Positions 44,448 through 54,200 of a DNA stretch of 64,000 nucleotides are shown piece after piece. Origin of the DNA: CBDCHC01 sp965277055 (GTDB lineage Bacteria > Pseudomonadota > Gammaproteobacteria > PS1 > Pseudothioglobaceae); the NCBI GenBank assembly GCA_965277055.1, contig OZ255703.1, positions 806,001 to 870,000 of the forward strand, in the 5' to 3' direction. Every line of letters starts with the position of its first letter. Positions within the stretch are counted from its first letter, which is position 1. The notes below the pieces were generated by a model, which searched no databases, was not told the origin of the DNA, and saw only the letters and a program-made list of their open reading frames with translations. The position numbers and the translations under genes are program-made.

Positions 44448-45230
44448 TTACTTAGCCATTTCTCTTATTGTCATATTTAACACTCCTGCCTTTCTTTTCT
44501 CTCTTAGTCTATAACTCTCTCCTGTAATATTAACTACGTGTGAATGGTGTATTAGCCTGTCTAATATTGCACTGGTTAGAGCCTCATCATTATTAAGTAC
44601 TGTTTGCCACTGTGTTGGTGAGACATTAGAAGTGATAATAATAGAGCCCGTCTCATACTTCTTATTGACTATTTGGAAGAGGAGATTAGCCTGTTCTTCA
44701 TTTAAGCGTACATAGCCAAACTCATCAAGTACGAGTAGTCTTGGTGTATAAATTACTCGTTTAAGATAGGTATCCAATGTGTTATTGTATTTGCTGCTCT
44801 CAAGTTGGAGCATCAAGTCACTCATAGTAATGAACTTGGTCTTTATTCTGCTTTGGGTAGTAGCGTATGCAAGTGCTATAGCTAAGTGTGTTTTACCTAC
44901 TCCACTAGGACCAAGAAGAAGTATATTCTTTGCTTCATCAATAAAACGCAATGTAAGTAGTTCGTTAATGAGAGTTTTGTCTACACTACTGTCTTTAAAA
45001 CTAAAAGTATCTATCGTTTTAACAGTAGGTAGTGATGCCATTCTAAGTACTGTTTGTTTTGCTCTAGTATCACGACTTTCTAGTTCGTAGGTAAGAAGTG
45101 TATGTAAATACTCACTATAGGGAGTATTATTACATGCAGACGTATCAGCAAGTGCTTCATAGTGCTCTAACACTGCTGGTAGTTTAAGTGTAACAAGTGC
45201 TTCATCTATTTTGGCTTTAAGCATAATCAC
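44448..45230 (-). CDS. istB: IS21 transposition helper ATPase IstB
   Basis: 260 residues. Walker A LLGPSGVGKTHLAIAL and Walker B RLLVLDEFGYV lie in a DnaC-like AAA+ fold. IstB assembles on target DNA and activates IstA. The reading frame is intact. Its start overlaps the istA end by 14 bp. Without functional IstA it cannot mobilise this copy alone. Confidence 0.95.
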   Translation of the reverse strand: MIMLKAKIDEALVTLKLPAVLEHYEALADTSACNNTPYSEYLHTLLTYELESRDTRAKQTVLRMASLPTVKTIDTFSFKDSSVDKTLINELLTLRFIDEAKNILLLGPSGVGKTHLAIALAYATTQSRIKTKFITMSDLMLQLESSKYNNTLDTYLKRVIYTPRLLVLDEFGYVRLNEEQANLLFQIVNKKYETGSIIITSNVSPTQWQTVLNNDEALTSAILDRLIHHSHVVNITGESYRLREKRKAGVLNMTIREMAK

Positions 45231-46296
45231 CTCCTAATACTTCCCTATAATCATCCAGTGTTGTTTGATAGGTGATATCAATATGAGGCAGAGTATTACT
45301 CTTAGTGCTACGCTTTGTGTTGTCTATAATAGAACTACTGTTATGAGTATTGGTATTGACCTTATTTTTACCTTTACTCTGCTTGATGCTGGTATATATT
45401 GGACTAAAGTGAGGCAATTCCTGTTTTAGCATCTCATCTGGTCGGTTACCTGTAGTTGCATGGATTCTGCTGTTGGCGTATGTTAACCAGCTAAAAATAT
45501 ATTCATTGAGTAATTGGTGAGTAATAGGTATGCCACTGCCTTTAAGTGATGACTTTAGTGGTACATAAAAGTTACTCTTAAGATAGTGATTAAATCTCTC
45601 TACTTTACCTTTAGTTTTAGCACGGTATGGCATACAGAGTTTGGGAGTAAATACTCCTTTACTAAACTCTAAAAAGTCATTATTAAAACTATGCTGCCCT
45701 TTGCCGTATTTATCACGCTTAATAACTACTGACTTGAGGTTATCGTAGAGAATAGTATCAGGGATTCCACCAAAATACTCAAATGCTTTAGTGTGACATT
45801 CTTGTCACGTAGTTTGGTTCATAGTATTGGTAAAGTAGGTAAAGGCATACCTACTATAGCCTAGTACCATGACAAAGCCGTATATAGGAGATTTACCACT
45901 TCTGATAACTGTCCAATCTACCTGAGCTTGCTTGCCTGGTGCAGTCTCAAAGCGCACCATAGGTTCGCTTTTGGTGGCAGACCTCTTAAGAGTTTGCATA
46001 TGTTCTTGCAGCCTACGTAAACTTCCACTATACCCATACTCTGCTATCTCACGTAAGATGACTGTTGCAGGTATGATGTCAGGGAGTGTCTCATGATAGC
46101 GTTTATTAATATACTCGGTATAAGGATCAAGTATTGAGGGTCGTTTGCCTCTAGTGATATATGGCTGTAATGTATCTTGTTTTAATCTTCTTGATACTGT
46201 TCTTCTATCTAATCCTACAATGTCTGCAATTTTACGCATACTGTAGCCTTTAGCATGTAACGTGTGAATCATAATGTATTCCTCTGTTGTTATCAC
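45217..46296 (-). pseudogene. istA: IS21 transposase istA, interrupted by one in-frame TGA
   Basis: The single frame of 360 codons holds an N-terminal helix-turn-helix (MRKIADIVGLDRRTVSRRL), QAQVDW with the first Asp, YDNLK with the second and KGKVERFN with the catalytic Glu, so the DDE triad is complete. It is broken only by a TGA at 45805-45807 (TNTMNQTT stop QECHTKAFEYFGG). A TGG-to-TGA change is the simplest explanation. TGA ends other genes here, so read-through as Trp by recoding is unlikely. Confidence 0.9.
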
Positions 46297-46364
46297 ATAT
46301 CACCTCCATAAAACATAAAGAAGAGATGATATATGGTTAAAAACTAGTGGTACATTTTTAGTTC

Positions 46365-46397
46365 GCGTTCTGGTACATTTTTAGTTCGCGTGTGACA
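46365..46397 (-). repeat. IS21 right terminal inverted repeat
   Basis: 33 bp, exact reverse complement of 44384-44416. An inner direct copy of the GAACTAAAAATGTACCA subrepeat lies immediately inside. Confidence 0.93.
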
Positions 46398-46404
46398 ATA
46401 GATT

Positions 46405-47538
46405 CTATTTTTCAATCAACGCCCCATCAAACCCCCTCTTAATAGGTTTGACTAAATAAGTAAATACACTTCTCATGCCAGTAATAATTTCTACTGTTGC
46501 TGACATGCCGAGTTTTGGTATGATAGTATCCTTTGTTTCGGTAATGAGTATGTATACTTTATAAAAACTTTGTTGCTTACCAGATTCATCTTGCTCAAGT
46601 AGTGTGTCGGAACTAATATAGGTTACTCTTCCTTGTAATGATCCAAAAATTGTAAAATCAAATGCATCAAGTTTAATAAGTACCTCATCATCTACACTAA
46701 TATCTGCAATATCTTGGGAGAATACTTTAGCTTCCAAAATAATATCATTACTTATTGGCGAGAGCTCCATAATAGTATCTCCAGCACCTAATACCCCTCC
46801 TAGAGTTTTCATTTTTATATCTTTTACAATACCTTTAATTGGAGCATAAATATTACTATGTTTTAATATATCTTTTTGCTCTTCAAGTTTGTATTTATTT
46901 TTTAAGAGATTGGCTTCTATTTGCTCTTTCTCTTTTTTAAGCTCTTGGTAAAAACTATTTGTGGCTTGCAGTATTTTTTCTTTAGTATCAATAGTTTTTT
47001 CCTTGAGCGTAAGTATTTCTAACTCTGATACATCGCCAGTATGAAAGAGTTTAGTGTTAATTAAGAGTTGCTTTTCTGTAATATTTAATCTTTCATTCAA
47101 AAGTGATAGTTGCTCCTGTAATGACTGTTTTTGCTGATTATATAGTGTGTGTTGTGATTCAGTAATTGCTGCATGGTTATCAAGAAAATCATCAAAATGT
47201 AAGTCTTGATTCAATATAAGTGCATTGACTCTATTAAGTGAAGCAGTTAAGTAAGCAATGTCTGTATTTACTTGCTCATAACTTGCAAGTATGCGTTGTT
47301 TTTCTAGGGAAGCTAAAAGTTGACCCTTAGTAACTTGCTCCCCTTCTTTTACAAGTACGCCAGATAATACTCCGCCATCGGTAATTTGGATCACTTGGTT
47401 ACTAGATGCTGATACTACAGTGGCAGTAGTTCGTACTGAGCGATTAATTTCAAAGAATGATGCCCATAGAATAAACGCTACTAAGAAGAGTACTAATACA
47501 TAACTTATAGAGAAATTTTTAAATATTTTGATTAGCAT
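46405..47538 (-). CDS. Type I secretion membrane-fusion protein, HlyD/LapC-like
   Basis: 377 residues. A single N-terminal membrane helix (YVLVLFLVAFILWASFF) is followed by a split lipoyl domain (QITDGGVLSGVLVKEGEQVTKGQLLA and IYAPIKGIVKDIKM) around a long coiled-coil hairpin (about 85-225), then a beta-barrel (GMSATVEIITG). It bridges the ABC exporter and the outer-membrane channel. It starts 16 bp after the exporter stop and is the last operon gene. The IS21 element lies 7 bp beyond its stop. Confidence 0.93.
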   Translation of the reverse strand: MLIKIFKNFSISYVLVLFLVAFILWASFFEINRSVRTTATVVSASSNQVIQITDGGVLSGVLVKEGEQVTKGQLLASLEKQRILASYEQVNTDIAYLTASLNRVNALILNQDLHFDDFLDNHAAITESQHTLYNQQKQSLQEQLSLLNERLNITEKQLLINTKLFHTGDVSELEILTLKEKTIDTKEKILQATNSFYQELKKEKEQIEANLLKNKYKLEEQKDILKHSNIYAPIKGIVKDIKMKTLGGVLGAGDTIMELSPISNDIILEAKVFSQDIADISVDDEVLIKLDAFDFTIFGSLQGRVTYISSDTLLEQDESGKQQSFYKVYILITETKDTIIPKLGMSATVEIITGMRSVFTYLVKPIKRGFDGALIEK

Positions 47539-47554
47539 ATCTTGAATTCACCAA

Positions 47555-49612
47555 TTATTGCTTTGTATGTTGACTAAGTGTATTCATAACTTCTTCTTTG
47601 TTGCCATCCATCACAATTTGATTATTATTTATGACTATTACTCTATCTACAAGATTTAACATTTGCATTTTATGAGTAATAAGGATAAGAGTATGATTCA
47701 CTGCTAATGTTTGAGATAATAAGTTAATAATACTTTGTTCTAGTTGCGTATCAAGGGAGGCAGTAGGTTCATCTAATAGCCAAATATTTGGTTGTTTTAA
47801 AAGTATTCTAGTGAAGTTTAAGAGTTGCTTTTGTCCGCCTGATAACCCTAATCCTCCTTCGGAAATTTCAAAGTCTAGTCCTTTATCGGTAGTGTTAATG
47901 ACCCGACTCAAGAGTCCTGTTTGCTCAGAGATGTTTATTATTGTTTCGTCTGATATGGAACTTAAGCCAAGGGTGAGATTATCTCGTAACGTGCCTTTAA
48001 AAAGTCTGCCATCTTGTTGCAGGTATCCTATGTTTTCTGCCAGATTTGGTTTTGAGATATGCGCTAGATTTACGTTATCTAATAGTATTTTACCTTCTGT
48101 GGGTTGATACATACCACTAAGAAGTCGTAATAACGAAGTCTTACCAGAGCCAATATTACCAATAACTGCTATTTTCTCACCTGGGTGAATAGTGAGTTTA
48201 GATAGTACCAAGCCTAATTTGTTACCATACAACATACTTGTTTGTGAAGTAATGTTATAATGACCTGTAATATTGTCAAGAATTATTGGATTTTCTTCAA
48301 AGCCATAATCTATATCTAACTCAAGCATTGCATCTAGTGACTTCACTGCAGTTCTGGTATTAGCGTAATTGACTAAGTGTGAAGGTATTTGAGCAATAGG
48401 AGAGAGCACTCTACCAGATAAAATAGAACAAGCAATAAGCCCACCCATGGTTAACTCACCTTGACTAATAAGAAGTGAACCAGTCGCTACAATGCCTATA
48501 AAAGATAATTGTTGAAACATCGCAGTGATATATGAAGAATAATCACTGGTTTGTTTCATTTCTAGCTCATAATCTCTAGCATCATTACTCACATCTCGCC
48601 ACTTACTCAGTAATCTCCAGCCTCCTTGGCCAGATTTAATAGTTTCTGCTCCCTCAATAGACTCTACTAATAGCCCTGTTTTGAGATTCACTGCCTCATT
48701 AATATTATTAGCAAGATGTGTGATCTTCTTATAAAAATACAGCCCCACTAGTGCTGCTAAGATAAAAAAGAGCAGTGGAATGAGCGCCAAATATCCGGCA
48801 ATAAAAAAAATCAAAAAAACATAAAATAACACAAATGGCATATCTACTAACACATACGAAGTGATAGTTGCCATAAACCCCCTAATGGATTCATATCCTC
48901 TCATTTGCCCTGAGAGTGTACCTACGCTCTGAGGTAACTTATCAAGACGCACTCTAGTAAAACGCTCATATACATAGTGGGACAGTTTCTTATCAATTGC
49001 TTCTATCAGTTTTTCTGATAAGTTGCTCCGCACTAGTTTTGCAATAAACTCCAAAATGATTACTATAACCACCCCAATGGTAAGTACCATAAGCGTTTGT
49101 TTTGCCCCTGTTGGTACAACTCTATCATAGATTTGCATAGAATAGAACGCACTCACAATAGCTACAAGGTTAATAAACACCCCCGCAATCAAGCCATCTA
49201 TTAAAAGTTTTTTGTGCTTGAATATTTCAGACTTCACTAAGTTAAATGTTTTGCTTTTAACAAGATAGAGTTCTTTAGTGAAATTGAGGGTAAATAATTG
49301 ATACTCTGAAACATCATGAAGCGTGATCTCCTTATCAAGGTGCGCAATATATTCTCCTTGAGCGTTAATACTTTTGAGTACTCCCCAATTGTTACTATCA
49401 AAAAGTAATAGCGGTAATTCAGAGGGGTTATCAATATTGTTGAGTATCTTAGGTTGCTTGATAAGAAGTTCTTTACTAATATGTTGCAAATTCTTTATAG
49501 CACTGTTTTGGTCGATATAATGAGACACAACTATTTCTTCTAGTTCTGCATGATTTATGGGTGCACGTTGCAAGCTAGCAAGTAAACGAATGCTATCAAT
49601 TAATCCATTCAT
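47555..49612 (-). CDS. Type I secretion ABC exporter, LapB/HlyB-like
   Basis: 685 residues: an N-terminal C39-like domain (about 1-130) lacking an obvious catalytic Cys, a six-helix membrane domain (about 135-420), and an ATPase with Walker A GNIGSGKTS, signature LSGGQKQLL and WLLDEPTAS. The inactive C39-like domain usually binds RTX substrates rather than cutting them. It overlaps the TolC-like gene by 4 bp. Substrate is inferred to be the 2613-residue protein of the same operon. Confidence 0.94.
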   Translation of the reverse strand: MNGLIDSIRLLASLQRAPINHAELEEIVVSHYIDQNSAIKNLQHISKELLIKQPKILNNIDNPSELPLLLFDSNNWGVLKSINAQGEYIAHLDKEITLHDVSEYQLFTLNFTKELYLVKSKTFNLVKSEIFKHKKLLIDGLIAGVFINLVAIVSAFYSMQIYDRVVPTGAKQTLMVLTIGVVIVIILEFIAKLVRSNLSEKLIEAIDKKLSHYVYERFTRVRLDKLPQSVGTLSGQMRGYESIRGFMATITSYVLVDMPFVLFYVFLIFFIAGYLALIPLLFFILAALVGLYFYKKITHLANNINEAVNLKTGLLVESIEGAETIKSGQGGWRLLSKWRDVSNDARDYELEMKQTSDYSSYITAMFQQLSFIGIVATGSLLISQGELTMGGLIACSILSGRVLSPIAQIPSHLVNYANTRTAVKSLDAMLELDIDYGFEENPIILDNITGHYNITSQTSMLYGNKLGLVLSKLTIHPGEKIAVIGNIGSGKTSLLRLLSGMYQPTEGKILLDNVNLAHISKPNLAENIGYLQQDGRLFKGTLRDNLTLGLSSISDETIINISEQTGLLSRVINTTDKGLDFEISEGGLGLSGGQKQLLNFTRILLKQPNIWLLDEPTASLDTQLEQSIINLLSQTLAVNHTLILITHKMQMLNLVDRVIVINNNQIVMDGNKEEVMNTLSQHTKQ

Positions 49613-50814
49613 AAGGTGGTTAAATAATAAAAGTAATACCCAAGTAAGATTTTTTGGCTTATAAGTTCAGTGTGTTGATTTTTCAGATTAACGAGCGACT
49701 CAATACTTCCGAGCATATCTTGCCAACTTATTTTATTATGAGCAAATAATCTTTGTTTAGACTCAAGAGTATGCTTTAATGAAGTAATGCGTTTATTCAT
49801 AAGTATAGATTTATCGTCTAAGTAACCATAGCGGGTATATTTTTCACTAAACTCAGTACGTAATTCTTGCTTTAGTGATTGTAACTCATATATAGCAGTT
49901 TGTTTATCTATGAGTGTCTTGTCTGCTTCCCCCAAATCACCAAAAGAAAAATTATAAGTGAAGTCAATAAAAACTCTATTTTCTTCACCAAAGTTTCTAT
50001 TAGAAAAATTACCTTTTTGATGCTCAAACGAGAGATCAACCTTAGGCATAAACTTTGATTTCGCAATATCATACTTAGCATCTAATATATTAATTTCTGA
50101 GTGTTTTTGTAGTACTTGATAATGCGCCTTATAAAAAGTATCAAACTCTAGGTGATAAAAGTCTAGAGTATCAGCAAAATCAATATCTTCAATAAGAAGA
50201 TTAAGCCCTGTAAGGATATTAACTCTTTGAAGTAGATTATCAAGATTAAGCCTTGTTTCATTAATATTGTATTCTAGCGTAGCTAGTTTCTCTAAGAGCA
50301 AATTGTACTCACTAGTAGCAATGAGTTTTACATTTACTTTATTCTGCAAGGTATTTTTAATATCTTTATATATCTTACGATATTTAAGATAGGTAGTATA
50401 AGTATGATATTCATTAAATAACTCAGCATATAGAGTAATAAGTTGTTCAACAACCTGAAACTGACTTGCTTTATTTTGATATTGAGTGAGTTCTAAGTTG
50501 TTTTTAGCTTCACGCAGACTTGCAGGAAAGAGTTCTCCTGTATAAATAGGTCTATTAAACCGCACTGTTGTGACTTCATCATCAGCAAAGTAATTAGGGT
50601 CATTAATACTAGCATTGGCTTTTTTGTGATTAATGCTGATACTTGGGTAATATATGTTACGAGCGTTTTCTATGCCTTGTAATGCAGATTCTTCTTTTGA
50701 AGCATGAATCTTCATTTGGGAGTGGCTACTAAGAGTAGTAGTCACTAAATCTTCTAAGGTATAACTCGCTAATACTTCAGATGAGACAAAGAATAATACT
50801 ACAAATCTAAGCAC
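49609..50814 (-). CDS. TolC-family outer-membrane channel
   Basis: 401 residues with a GTG start and a short signal peptide (RFVVLFFVSSEVLA). Long amphipathic helices with two repeats and the periplasmic YPSISINHK and FMPKVDLSFEHQ strands match the OEP fold. The length is slightly short for TolC. It lies 12 bp after the GNAT gene and forms the exit duct for the type I system. Confidence 0.87.
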   Translation of the reverse strand: MLRFVVLFFVSSEVLASYTLEDLVTTTLSSHSQMKIHASKEESALQGIENARNIYYPSISINHKKANASINDPNYFADDEVTTVRFNRPIYTGELFPASLREAKNNLELTQYQNKASQFQVVEQLITLYAELFNEYHTYTTYLKYRKIYKDIKNTLQNKVNVKLIATSEYNLLLEKLATLEYNINETRLNLDNLLQRVNILTGLNLLIEDIDFADTLDFYHLEFDTFYKAHYQVLQKHSEINILDAKYDIAKSKFMPKVDLSFEHQKGNFSNRNFGEENRVFIDFTYNFSFGDLGEADKTLIDKQTAIYELQSLKQELRTEFSEKYTRYGYLDDKSILMNKRITSLKHTLESKQRLFAHNKISWQDMLGSIESLVNLKNQHTELISQKILLGYYFYYLTTL

Positions 50815-50826
50815 ATTGAAATTTCC

Positions 50827-51297
50827 TTACAATTTAAAGAGGTAGTTACCACCTAATGTGTTCCCACCTAAACTACGCAAGGTATTATCAATGAAGTGTG
50901 CATCAATACCATCGGTGAAATGTGTTGTAAGATAGCTGACATTTTCCCTTTGAGCAACTTGCTTAATTGCACTAAGCATTTTTACAAGTGCTTGCCTGCC
51001 AATATCAGTTTGTCTTAATTCCCTATCAACATACGCAACTAAAATATTAGCAACCGTGTCTCTTAAACCCGTACAATGTATGCCCACACTAGCATAGGCA
51101 ATACCAATAGATTTGTCATTATACTTAGCAACTATACCTATTGCAGTGCCTTTAAGAACTCTACTAAAAAATTTATCAAACTTATCTTCGCCAAAAGGCA
51201 CATCTGAAAATAAACTTTCATTATGCCTAGACTCTAATAAACCTAGACAATCCTCTCTGTCTGCCTCTCTTGCTAGGGCAATAACTATATCTTCCAT
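50827..51297 (-). CDS. GNAT-fold acyltransferase inside the RTX operon
   Basis: 156 residues, cytoplasmic. The GNAT pattern is visible: IGIAYASVGIH as beta4, VAYVDRELRQTDIGRQAL as the acyl-CoA loop (a variant of Q/RxxGxG/A) and SYLTTHFTDGIDAHFI. Its start overlaps the RTX stop as TAATG, so it is translated with the secreted protein. RTX toxins are often fatty-acylated by HlyC, itself GNAT-folded, although this sequence is not clearly HlyC. Modification of the RTX substrate, or of another envelope protein, is inference. Confidence 0.65.
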   Translation of the reverse strand: MEDIVIALAREADREDCLGLLESRHNESLFSDVPFGEDKFDKFFSRVLKGTAIGIVAKYNDKSIGIAYASVGIHCTGLRDTVANILVAYVDRELRQTDIGRQALVKMLSAIKQVAQRENVSYLTTHFTDGIDAHFIDNTLRSLGGNTLGGNYLFKL

Positions 51298-54200
51298 TAC
51301 AGTACCACTAAACTATCGTTATCAATCAAATCTTGCATAGTTATATGAGTATTTGCCAGAGTAATTGATATATCTGACGTGCCATCGTTATTAGCATCAA
51401 TATTAATAATCGTATCGCTATTTTGAGTTACTGCACTAATATATTCAGATAAATCATCGCCTTCGTTATAATCTAATAATGCTGATATATCTAACTTATC
51501 ATTTTCATTAAGATTAAAGTCAGTAATGGTGTCATTACCATCTGCAATAGTGTTATACGCAAAGGTATCACTACCTAACCCACCAGTAAGAGTGTCATTA
51601 CCAAGATTGCCTATAATAATATCATCATGAGTAGTTCCGATAAGTACATTATCTAACTCGTCACCTGTTATAAGATTACTTAGCTTAATATCATCAATCC
51701 CAAAGTCATTACCGCCGGTAGCAGTTCCAAGACTCTTCAACTCAAAGAGTTTATGCGTTGTGCCTACTACTGCATCTGCTGGAAGAGTAATGATGACTTG
51801 TTCCCAGCCTCCCTGCGAGGTAGCCTTATGAGTAGTGCCTACTTGCTCTCCATCAATATAAAGTGCAATTTCTACTCCTTTATTGGCATTTACCCAATAT
51901 GAGAAGGTGTAGTCTTGGTTGGTGTCTACTGCTACGGTTTGTTTCCAGAAGGATTTATTTACTCCCTGTGTAGAGCCATCTACCATTAAGAACTTACCAG
52001 AACCTCCTACTCCTGTAGTGTCTCCTAGCCCCCAGTTGGGTGGAGTGTCTACTACAGCTAGAGTGTCATGACCTCTTGCTTGAGCAAGGATTTGATAGTC
52101 TGTTTGGAAGTGTTGAGTGCCTGCTTCAAAGTTTGAGTTTTTGATAACACCTACTTGACTGGTAATCGTATTTTCTTCAAGGATAATATCATCAATCCCA
52201 AAGTCATTACCGCCGGTAGCAGTTCCAAGACTCTTCAACTCAAAGAGTTTATGCGTTGTGCCTACTACTGCATCTGCTGGAAGAGTAATGATGACTTGTT
52301 CCCAGCCTCCCTGCGAGGTAGCCTTATGAGTAGTGCCTACTTGCTCTCCATCAATATAAAGTGCAATTTCTACTCCTTTATTGGCATTTACCCAATATGA
52401 GAAGGTGTAGTCTTGGTTGGTGTCTACTGCTACGGTTTGTTTCCAGAAGGATTTATTTACTCCCTGTGTAGAGCCATCTACCATTAAGAACTTACCAGAA
52501 CCTCCTACTCCTGTAGTGTCTCCTAGCCCCCAGTTGGGTGGAGTGTCTACTACAGCTAGAGTGTCATGACCTCTTGCTTGAGCAAGGATTTGATAGTCTG
52601 TTTGGAAGTGTTGAGTGCCTGCTTCAAAGTTTGAGTTTTTGATAACACCTACTTGACTGGTAATCGTATTTTCTTCAAGGATAATATCATCAATCCCAAA
52701 GTCATTACCGCCGGTAGCAGTTCCAAGACTCTTCAACTCAAAGAGTTTATGCGTTGTGCCTACTACTGCATCTGCTGGAAGAGTAATGATGACTTGTTCC
52801 CAGCCTCCCTGCGAGGTAGCCTTATGAGTAGTGCCTACTTGCTCTCCATCAATATAAAGTGCAATTTCTACTCCTTTATTGGCATTTACCCAATATGAGA
52901 AGGTGTAGTCTTGGTTGGTGTCTACTGCTACGGTTTGTTTCCAGAAGGATTTATTTACTCCCTGTGTAGAGCCATCTACCATTAAGAACTTACCAGAACC
53001 TCCTACTCCTGTAGTGTCTCCTAGCCCCCAGTTGGGTGGAGTGTCTACTACAGCTAGAGTGTCATGACCTCTTGCTTGAGCAAGGATTTGATAGTCTGTT
53101 TGGAAGTGTTGAGTGCCTGCTTCAAAGTTTGAGTTTTTGATGGTTGTATTTGCGACTGCTTCTATAGTAATATTAGCTTTCGCATCAGTGGTTTCAAAAC
53201 CATCACTGACTGCATAGCTTAGCTCAATCTCACCATTAAAGTCAGCATTTGGCGTAAGTGTCCAAGTGCTATCATCATTAGCAGTTAAAGTAGCATTGTT
53301 TCCTACTACGCTTAGGTTTTGTATAGAGAGGGTGTCGCCATCTATATCACTAGCATTTGCTAGTAGTTGTGAGGCATTAATCACCATGCTTATATCTTCT
53401 GTACCTAAGAGATGTACTGGTTCACTGATGACTGGTGCATCATTAGTATTGTTGATAGCTACTGTAGCTGTGGCAGTGGTAGTTTCAAAACCATCACTGA
53501 CTGCATAGCTTAGCTCAATCTCACCATTAAAGTCAGCATTTGGCGTAAGTGTCCAAGTGCTATCATCATTAGCAGTTAAAGTAGCATTGTTTCCTACTAC
53601 GCTTAGGTTTTGTATAGAGAGGGTGTCGCCATCTATATCACTAGCATTTGCTAGTAGTTGTGAGGCATTAATCACCATGCTTATATCTTCTGTACCTAAG
53701 AGATGTACTGGTTCACTGATGACTGGTGCATCATTAGTATTGTTGATAGCTACTGTAGCTGTGGCAGTGGTAGTTTCAAAACCATCACTGACTGCATAGC
53801 TTAGCTCAATCTCACCATTAAAGTCAGCATTTGGCGTAAGTGTCCAAGTGCTATCATCATTAGCAGTTAAAGTAGCATTGTTTCCTACTACGCTTAGGTT
53901 TTGTATAGAGAGGGTGTCGCCATCTATATCACTAGCATTTGCTAGTAGTTGTGAGGCATTAATCACCATGCTTATATCTTCTGTACCTAAGAGATGTACT
54001 GGTTCACTGATGACTGGTGCATCATTAGTATTGTTGATAGCTACTGTAGCTGTGGCAGTGGTAGTTTCAAAACCATCACTGACTGCATAGCTTAGCTCAA
54101 TCTCACCATTAAAGTCAGCATTTGGCGTAAGTGTCCAAGTGCTATCATCATTAGCAGTTAAAGTAGCATTGTTTCCTACTACGCTTAGGTTTTGTATAGA

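Larger units (their letters stand above)
44383..46397. mobile_element. IS21-family insertion sequence
   Basis: About 2.0 kb. Left terminus 44384-44416 and right terminus 46365-46397 are perfect 33-bp inverted repeats beginning TGTCACACGCGAAC. The right end holds a second inner copy of GAACTAAAAATGTACCA, typical of the multiple terminal repeats of IS21. ATAG flanks both sides (44379-44382 and 46398-46401) as a likely 4-bp target duplication if the element includes the C at 44383. It carries istA (broken) and istB. It sits between the convergent ends of comM and the HlyD-like gene. Confidence 0.93.

Noticed and set aside
45805..45807. TGA in istA read as tryptophan through genetic-code reassignment
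   Set aside because: TGA terminates other genes here, such as pgl at 17556-17558, and no other gene has internal TGA codons.
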